From: Undaria pinnatifida
Taxonomy: Eukaryota; Sar; Phaeophyceae; Laminariales; Alariaceae
Direction of reading: 5' to 3'
Assembly: GCA_012845835.1 (NCBI GenBank)
Contig: JABAKD010000019.1
Coordinates: 12,231,344-12,295,343, forward strand
Length of the DNA stretch: 64,000 nucleotides
Part shown: positions 57,337 through 64,000 of the stretch, one piece after another
Layout of the letters: each line of letters opens with the position of its first letter
Numbering within the stretch: position 1 is the stretch's first letter
Made by a program: the position numbers and the translations under genes
The notes under the pieces: model-generated
Databases searched by the model: none
What the model saw: the letters and a program-made list of their open reading frames with translations, nothing else
What the model was told of the DNA's origin: nothing

Positions 57337-57374
57337 CGTTGTGGGAGCTGAGCGACATGGCCGACATAGTCTAT

Positions 57375-57455
57375 ATTAAAAAATTAAAATGCACTCCAGC
57401 TAGCTGTGAGACCGAATATTTTGTCAAAAACCATCTTTGCAAGCTGTGTGTGATA
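57375..57455 (+). repeat. Family C module, short
   Basis: TTAAAAAATTAAAATGCACT, then CCAGCTAGCTGTGAGACCGA and CATCTTTGCAAGCTGTGTGT. It is truncated after GATACTT. Confidence 0.8.
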
Positions 57456-58113
57456 CTTATATTTTAGACTATATTGGGCTTACCGGAGTGGCTATTACTA
57501 TCTATGTCGAATTTATCGGAGCTGTGTGTCAAGCGGAAACGCGTGTCGCCCCGAACGAGGCAGCTTCGACATGATGATGCAGGTTGTTAGTGGTGGTGTT
57601 CTCACACTAGCTCATTTCCCCGAAATGTAGGACGTGGTCTCAAAAAAGGCTATATATATACAATAATAACCAATACCCCGAGGGGAAAGACCAAAACCAG
57701 CACGAACGAAACGAACGGTACTACTACCAGGTACGAGTTAGTGCAGGCTGCGGGATACCATCCCGCAATATATCACACGCAGTGCGAAGAAACTATCCAT
57801 GGCACCAGACGATATACCATGTACAAGGGATGGCCACAAGGAAGGCCACACGGGAAGCTTTTGTCACGTTTAGGGCTCGCGCGAGTAGCTGCCCGATACA
57901 TTTGCAATCTCGTGCATTGATTGGACTTTCCAGCTTCGCGATGGGCACCTATTTTACTTGTAACGTTGCGCTGTCTGCGCTGACTGCGCCATGTTTTTTT
58001 CTTTTAAAACCGTGTTTGTTGATTGAGGTTCGGAGCCCCTCGTGCTAGTGACTATACATGTGGGATTGATTACGCGGAGGATGCACGATTTAGGTGGTAG
58101 TCAACTAACTGCC

Positions 58114-58144
<31 letters not shown>

Positions 58145-58430
58145 TTGTCGTTGTCGTTGTTGTTGTTGTTGTTGTTGTTATGCAAGTTCGTTCGCCCCCC
58201 CCCCACACATTTTTTCTGGAGTCCTGCGAACCCGATGGCCGGAAGTCGAAACCCGCCATACATATATTATAAAAAAATAAACAATAGCTGTCGCTACAAC
58301 GAGCGACAGCTGATAGATGTAACTGTCATCAGACGTGTGCGTCCACGGACCATTGGTTCGTGTGATTTCAAGGGGCACCACAGGCGGAATAGAGCCGATG
58401 TGACGTTTGTTGTATTGCAATTGATGTGGT
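57456..58430. other. No recognised gene; (GTT)n tract
   Basis: A GTT/GTC triplet run occupies 58113-58181. Nothing else recognised. Confidence 0.45.
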
Positions 58431-58432
58431 CT

Positions 58433-59071
58433 TCAGTTGGCCTCGACGGCGTTGAAGACGCCCATGCCTGTGTACCTACCCCGCGTGCTTTGTGCTAAGT
58501 CCACAAGCCTAACCTCTTCCCGAAACCTAGCCTTCATGGTGTCGGAGTTTCCAAGCTTGCCTATCCTGTCGAAACTCATTGGCTTTGCCATGAGGTCCGC
58601 TAGTCTTTTAGCCCTACTGAGACAGACGAAAGTAAGCCCCGTGCAGGCCTCCTTTGGCCCCAAGTCTATGACGGCCTTCTCTATCGTCTGCCCCTGTGAT
58701 TTGTGCATAGTGATGGCCCAGCAGAGACTCAACGGCAGTTGCGTCCTGACCTGCGTTCCACCGTCCTGCCGAGTAGTGTCTACGGGAGAAATCGGCACAC
58801 ACCCTCCATATCTCTCCTGAGACGACCACTCCCCCCCTGAGTACCCTCTGAACTTGACGACAACGTAAAGGGGGAGGTTGGGCGGGGGCGCGTCGTCTGC
58901 AAACACCAACTCGACGACTTGGCCTCGAATGCCCTTCACGAGTCCAACGTTTTGGTACAGGTTCTTCGTGAGCATGACCTTGTCTCCCTTAGCTAGGTAG
59001 AGGTCCCTCTCAAGCCCCTCCGCCGTGTCTGCTGTCGCCCTCCTGCCGTTGGCGCACGGACCGAGTTTGGG
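58433..59071 (-). pseudogene. PIF1/Helitron-like helicase, C-terminal fragment
   Basis: A minus-strand frame is open from a stop at 59072 to a stop at 58433, about 212 codons. It reads LAKGDKVMLTKNLYQNVGLV, KGIRGQVVELVFADDAPPPN, LPLSLCWAITMHKSQGQTIE, then CTGLTFVCLSRAKRLADLMA and KPMSFDRI. This is the last part of PIF1-family helicases (2B-like region, then the HKSQGQT and LSRA motifs), as in Helitron Rep-helicases. Upstream, DPNSVR lies in another frame from 59100, so there is a one-base frameshift near 59055. The Walker A part is absent from the window. DNA unwinding by the intact family is known; this piece cannot do it. Confidence 0.85.
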
Positions 59072-59201
59072 TCAATCGCCCCCAACAGACGTCTCTCCAT
59101 GATGACCTACTCTCACCACGAGACAGCAGTAGATACACTCAGCGGACACACCCCTAGCGGGCACACACTCTCCATGCCCGCTCTCCGCTGGCCACTATTG
59201 T

Positions 59202-59425
59202 CGCCCGCTGCGCCCGTTGTCTGTGTGCTGCCTGCTGTGTGAGCGCTGTGTGCCGGCTGTGTGAGCGGTATATGCTGCTGTTTTTGCCCGTGTGGTCTGC
59301 TGTGTATGTTTGTCGCCCGCTGCGCCCGTCGTCTGTGTGCTGCCCGCTGTGTGAGCGCTGTGTGCCGGCTGTGTGAGCGGTGTGTGCTGCTGTTTTTGCC
59401 CGTGTGGTCTGCTGTGTGTGTTTTG
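59202..59425. repeat. Two-copy 112-bp tandem repeat
   Basis: CGCCCGCTGCGCCCGTTGTC at 59202 recurs at 59314. Both continue through GAGCGCTGTGTGCCGGCTGT to CTGCTGTTTTTGCCCGTGTG. It lies just upstream of the helicase fragment. Confidence 0.92.
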
Positions 59426-59614
59426 TTGCTCCGTGGTGGTCCGCCTACACCTGCAGACTAAAATCAAATGATCCCACACTAAAATCAATTTTAGTCGAAG
59501 ACACGCACGCAAACTATTTTTTTTCAAGGGAGCCTATATTGCGAGGCCCAGGTGTAGGTTAGAAATTCGCTTCGCTCGAACTAGGTGTAGATTAGAAGCT
59601 CGCTTCGCTCGAAT

Positions 59615-59990
59615 AAAAATACACACCAGCTGTGAGATCGGAGATTTTGTCGAAACTCATCCTTGCAAGCTGTGTGTGATACTCCGATCGCGCGTATTAC
59701 AGGGGTGTGTGTGTCCTCATTAAGGATATAGGTCGGCGACTCCCCTTGGAACTACAGTGTAGCTTGCACCGGGGTCAACAGGGTGATGTTTGTCAGTCTG
59801 TGCGCGGAAACTATAGAACCCGTCTTTGAGGGGGACAAAATCTGACAGCTGTGTGTGGAAGGAAATGCATCAGTCCATCAAGTGTATCATGTAAGTCGTA
59901 TAACCGGTGAGGGGAGGGCGGAGTTTGTAAGGGCGTGGGGGCCTGGGTTTGAACAAGAGGGAGCGGGCGGGGGGGGGGGGGGGGCGAAAC
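59615..59990 (+). repeat. Family C long copy
   Basis: AAAATACACACCAGCTGTGA, GATATAGGTCGGCGACTCCC, CAGTCTGTGCGCGGAAACTA, GGGGGACAAAATCTGACAGC and GTATAACCGGTGAGGGGAGG, ending in a poly-G run at 59969. Confidence 0.88.
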
Positions 59991-60236
59991 CATCTGTGCG
60001 CGGAAACTGTAAAGCTTTTGAGAAATCCTTTAATTAAGGGCCATATAGACTATATGACACCTCGATCTCCCTCTTGTGCGCTTTTTCTTACAATCTTTTG
60101 CTTTTTGCTTGTATTGTGGTGTGTGGCGACACAACTGAAGAATAGCTCTCACGGATGTGTGTCCGCCTACAGCAAAGCATTCGGACAATATTCTATTTTT
60201 CCTGGATGCTTCTGCTACGCAAAACGTAGTGTCATA

Positions 60237-60541
60237 TGTTAAGATTCGGCCTCGAAAGGCCTGTAAGTATCCGAATTTGAGATAACTTGGATGGGTTTCG
60301 CATGATAAGGTTGTCGTTTTATATTGCGGCAGGCTTTCGGTGGGTGACTACTGCCTTTTTGTAGGGTTTGCGTTTCTTTCTACTGCTTTTCTTCGCGTGT
60401 TCCTGGCTCCATAGCCAGACGGTTAGAGGTGTGGGAGTGGGTTTTGAGGAGCCGCATCTTCGCCTCATGGTCTAGTTCGTAGAACCGGCGTTTCCCCGAA
60501 TCTCCCATATTTCTGCATATGCGACTTATCAGGGTGGGCTA
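60237..60541 (+). repeat. Family F LTR-like unit, diverged
   Basis: It begins TGTTAAGATTCGGCCTCGAA like the next unit, and matches it through AAGGTTGTCGTTTTATATT. After about 110 bp it becomes different sequence, so it is a partial copy immediately upstream of the complete one. Confidence 0.6.
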
Positions 60542-60542
60542 G

Positions 60543-60810
60543 TGTTAAGATACGGCCTCGAAAGGCCTGCAAGTATCCGAATTTGAGATCATTTGGATGG
60601 TTTCGTATGATAAGGTTGGCGTTTTATATTCGGGAAAGTTAGGAAGTAGATCGGAGGCACGTGCCTCCGATCTCAGAAGGTATCCCGGGCTCTGGCGGAA
60701 ACGAATAAAGCTACATCTCTACGAAGGAGACGAAAGTGAGTACTCTCCGAGGACCTGCTCAATTGGCAGACCTGCAGGGGGCACTCTGTGTCCCCACCTT
60801 TAATTTAACA
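60543..60810 (+). repeat. Family F LTR-like unit with 26-bp palindrome
   Basis: It begins TGTTAAGATACGGCCTCGAA and ends TTTAATTTAACA. The palindrome with half-site AGATCGGAGGCAC is at 60648-60673. It matches 28492-28755 in reverse. No flanking duplication found. Confidence 0.68.
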
Positions 60811-60820
60811 CATACATTAT

Positions 60821-61069
60821 GACTGATTCTACGATAGCCTCCCCTTAAAAACAGCGATTTTCTTTAACGAACATTTCATGGCTGCTCGACACAAAGAAGG
60901 GTGCTCTTTAAGAAACATCTCCGTACATTTTCTTGCTTGCAAAGCGTAATCGAACGATGACGTCGCGGTGGTAAGGGGCCGCTGTATTTCAGGAGGTACC
61001 GCCGGGAGCTGGTGTCAAAACCTGCGATTTCGCTGAAGAGATGTTGGGGGGGCTACCGTAGAACGACTC
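60821..61069 (+). mobile_element. MITE family G copy
   Basis: It runs from GACTGATTCTACGATAGCCT to GGGGGGCTACCGTAGAACGA plus CTC, 249 bp, and starts 10 bp after the family F unit. The interior TCTTTAACGAACATTTCATG matches 33498-33745. Confidence 0.8.
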
Positions 61070-61174
61070 TCATACATTATTATATATGTATGCCGTACTT
61101 CTACGAGTACGGCTTGCCGTTTGTTTGCCGTTATACTGCACGGCTGCTTGGCCGTTGTTGCATTTATTTAGTTA

Positions 61175-61490
61175 TTTATTTTTTTCTCACACAGTAGTGA
61201 GTAGTACTTTTCCAGCTTCTGGACACGCCGTGGTCACAGGTGTCGTCCATTCTCCCCGCCGGTTCTATTGCCTTCAATTTTTGTCGCATTAGGGTTCAGC
61301 GACCCCACTGCTCGTCGATTTTTCATCGAGTGTTGCTAACTCACGCTCTTCTTGCGCTTTCCGCAAGTCAATTTGTGCGCAAGAAAAAGTCACAACGAAT
61401 TTATACGAGTATGCACTCGGCGGGGCTCGAACTCACGAAACTGACCTTACCAGGCTCGAGGATAACCTGATACGCCACCGGGGCAACCGG
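61175..61490 (-). mobile_element. tRNA-derived SINE, second copy
   Basis: The minus strand reads GGTTGCCCCGGTGGCGTATC, AGGTTATCCTCGAGCCTGGT, AGTTTCGTGAGTTCGAGCCC, then the body (ACAAATTGACTTGCGGAAAG) and GTCCAGAAGCTGGAAAAGTA. It ends in GAGAAAAAAATAAATAA. The A-box and B-box are in place. Confidence 0.82.
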
Positions 61491-62137
61491 CATTTATATG
61501 TATGTATGAGCTGTGCGGCTGCTGCTGTGGTATACCTGGTATGCTGGTACGTCGTATGCTTCTACTTGTTGCCGCTGCTGCTGCTGCTGTGGTGGTGATG
61601 CTTCCCCCACCATACGACGAGTAGACTACAGTGTATAGTGCTGCCGCGGTAGCGGTACGAGCAGCTACGAAAATCGTGAGGGAGTGAGTGTGTGTTTCGT
61701 CATGCTCGGCGTTGTTTCTTTTCAATCAACCATAAATAATGGTATTTTTTGCACCCCTTTTGGCAGCAGTAGTACATAATAATGTCGCATTAACGGCCTC
61801 TGTTTGCCTGTGACATCCTCGGCCGTTATGGGCACGCGCGGGGCCGCAGGGGGCGTCAGCTCAACGCAGCGAAGACCCCCTTGTGCTATAGTAGTCTATA
61901 CCAGGGTTTAAATATCATTTCACTATATATATATACAAAATCGTATAACATCACCGTAGCCTTGGTCGGAGCAGGTATCGTATCGATGACCAACCAATCG
62001 TGGTGTTCGGGGGTCCACCAGGTAGTTGAACGCACAGGGCAGCCTAGAAGCAGAGAGTCGCGCACATATATAGACTATAGTCTATATGGGCAATATATAT
62101 ATAGACTATATGGGCAATATATGGGCAAATGTTGTTC
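61491..62137. other. No recognised gene
   Basis: A GCT/GCA triplet-rich stretch at 61510-61600 and an AT-rich patch with TATAGACTATA repeats at 62070-62110. No coding signal. Confidence 0.4.
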
Positions 62138-62620
62138 GACGCGCGATACTGTACGATAGAGGTAGAACACTTTTTGGCTGTTTATGATAAATTTATTTCA
62201 AGGACGTTCCCAGGTAGCTGTGACTTCGACGAATTTAGGGTCGATACTCATCTTTTCGCAAGCTGCGTTGTTGGTACTTACTTGTAATATAATCTACTAA
62301 TAATACTATGTGGGTGAGTTGTTCACTTAATGGGAGGGTTTCCTATTATTTTGTTTTCGTTTTATTTGTGTACATACATGCAGTATTTTTTTGTTTTTTC
62401 TTAATGACGGGGCTCCTTAACACACAAATCGTCGGATAGATGGACAGCATTCTTATTTCGCAATATAACTTGTTTATTATACGTGTGCCTAGGCCATGGG
62501 TGTGGTAATCGGTTTGCTCCAAAACATTTTTTGGGTTTGAGGTATAGACTAGCGCCTCATCAATCGAGCCCCCCCTAGAAAGAACTGGAGCAGCAGCTCT
62601 ACCGTACTATTGTAGTAGCA
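62138..62620 (+). mobile_element. MITE family A copy split by a family C2 element
   Basis: The left end GACGCGCGATACTGTACGAT, AGAGGTAGAACAC is present. At about 62195-62375 the family C2 sequence intervenes, inverted (CTTCGACGAATTTAGGGTCG, GCGTTGTTGGTACTTACTTG). Family A then resumes with CTTAATGACGGGGCTCCTTA, CCTAGGCCATGGGTG and a decayed right end (CAGCTCTACCGTACTATTGT). Confidence 0.72.
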
Positions 62621-63244
62621 AGTCTTTCTGTGTGGCCGATGGGATTCCTAAACCAACATACACGTACTACTAAATACCTGGTGTCCGTAGGCATCCCGTT
62701 TTGTCTTACGACACACAATACATCACCCATTCATTGATAGGGCTCATGCGCTTGCTTATCGGGCTATACCTAATAATAAGCGTAGATGTAGACATTGATA
62801 ACAAAAACTAGTTTTTGTGTGACGTGTCCACGTTGTCCACGTTCGCCTCCTCAAGAGTGAAGAGCCCAAAAGCCTTTAAAGACCTTTAGACTACCAACAG
62901 CAGTAGGTGCACCCCTGCTGCAGCATGTAGGTGTCGGCGGCATTTACGCGACAAGCGCCAACGAAAACGCATTGCCGGAGGAGCTGCTGAACTACAGAAG
63001 AAATCAAGGGTGGGGGCACGGGGCACACGACATAAGAGCAAGGGTAGTCTATATGGGAAGCTCAACGACAGTATCGACCACGTGCTAAGATATAGACTGG
63101 GGGTAAAATTTTGTGCCAAAACATATTTATTTCTGACTGACGGTATGATACGATCAATAGTAACTTAACAATCAACACTGAATAATCTATCTATCTATGG
63201 AGTGCCATTGTTTTCTGTCGATCGTATTCTGTTCGTGCCGAGGC
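62621..63244. other. No recognised gene
   Basis: Nothing recognised on either strand. Confidence 0.4.
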
Positions 63245-63383
63245 CGTGAGCTGCGTCATGGAGGGTTGCGCCTGCCACTTTTCTGACGGCGGGGTTTGTT
63301 TGGGGAGTTAAAGAGCTCAAGAGGCAAGGAAGGAGCCCAAGACAAAATCATCATTAGGTGCATCCACCTATCGTAGCATGCGT
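63245..63383 (-). mobile_element. Short MITE family A derivative
   Basis: CGTCATGGAGGGTTGCGCCT at the left, TCTGACGGCGGGG inside, and CACCTATCGTAGCATGCGTC at the right. Most of the interior is deleted. Confidence 0.6.
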
Positions 63384-64000
63384 CTATCTCCGGACCGTGG
63401 CGCATCTCTGTACAATTTGGTGACATACTTCGTACTATACCAACCAACTGGACAGCAGCTCCCGGGTTCGCTTCGATATTGTTGCTGTGGCGCATTGAAA
63501 AAAACGAGTCGAGTTCCCTCATACAGGCACCAATCCCACGCTGCCATTCGTTTTATGCTGCGCAATGCAAAAAAAAGCCCACTTCAGACCTCGTGCAAAG
63601 CGCGTGCCCGGCTTCCGCCTACTGTAGACGGTCGTGCGATCAACCTAAGTACCACTCAACGCTGGATGGTGTCCACCAACAGCTGGCATTTATGATGACG
63701 ATATGTGATACACGAATGAGCACATTACCGCACAGTGGGTACCCCGAGCTAAGAGCACTGGGGAGCTAATAGCGGCCAACTTGGCATGTCCCTCGACACG
63801 AAAGGCTTTACATTGCCCACGACATGTGAGACCGCATGCTTCAGCTGGTCACGGGACGCTCTTGAATCGTGGTATCCACTGTATGTAGCTCATTTTTATG
63901 TTTTTTTTACTGCGGTCACAAAACAAGATTGTAAGCATTGTCCCAACAAAAAAAAAAAATCAAGCCCGAAACAACACGTGCACCACAAGAGCTGCAATGC
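63384..64000. other. No recognised gene
   Basis: Overlapping frames of about 100 codons at 63378-63769 with no recognisable domain. The window ends without a further feature. Confidence 0.4.

Overview
This window looks like a repeat-dense piece of a eukaryotic nuclear genome. A brown alga or a related stramenopile is the best guess. That is inference, based on long repeat-filled introns with canonical GT..AG borders, a secreted multi-exon gene carrying WSC domains (a domain class expanded in brown algae), and abundant miniature LTR elements, MITEs and Ty1/copia relics. I see no bacterial operons, CRISPR array, rRNA gene or convincing intact tRNA gene.

The one substantial gene lies on the minus strand between 53290 and 30064. 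Thirteen consecutive exons (47833 down to 30064) join with matching splice phases into an uninterrupted 692-residue reading. Two more tentative 5' exons (53290-53188 and 52268-52063) add a signal peptide and a Cys-rich segment, giving about 795 residues. The order is: signal peptide, Cys-rich segment, two tandem copies of a polysaccharide-lyase-like jelly-roll unit, then two WSC domains. Paired exons in the two lyase-like copies have equal lengths (158/158 and 123/123 nt), which marks an internal gene duplication. One intron is present in copy 1 and absent from copy 2. Its introns hold MITEs, a complete miniature LTR element, satellites and decayed copies of one of its own exons.

The left third (1-30000) is mostly repeats. 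A small spliced candidate gene lies at 2135-2885. There are satellites built on GACCC/GGGTC, GGTACC, CCCACGGG and ATCCGAAA words, a 585-bp tandem array (13938-15696), a TA-flanked DNA transposon whose empty site is also in the window (18675-20631), a decayed copia reverse transcriptase/RNase H (22785-23880) split by a MITE, and miniature LTR elements at 11867-12249 and 27909-28488.

The right end (53300-64000) carries a tRNA-derived SINE, several families of short inverted-repeat elements, LTR-like units with a 26-bp perfect palindrome, and a broken C-terminal fragment of a PIF1/Helitron-type helicase (58433-59071). Family labels A-G used below are mine. All assignments come from reading the sequence; no database search was run.
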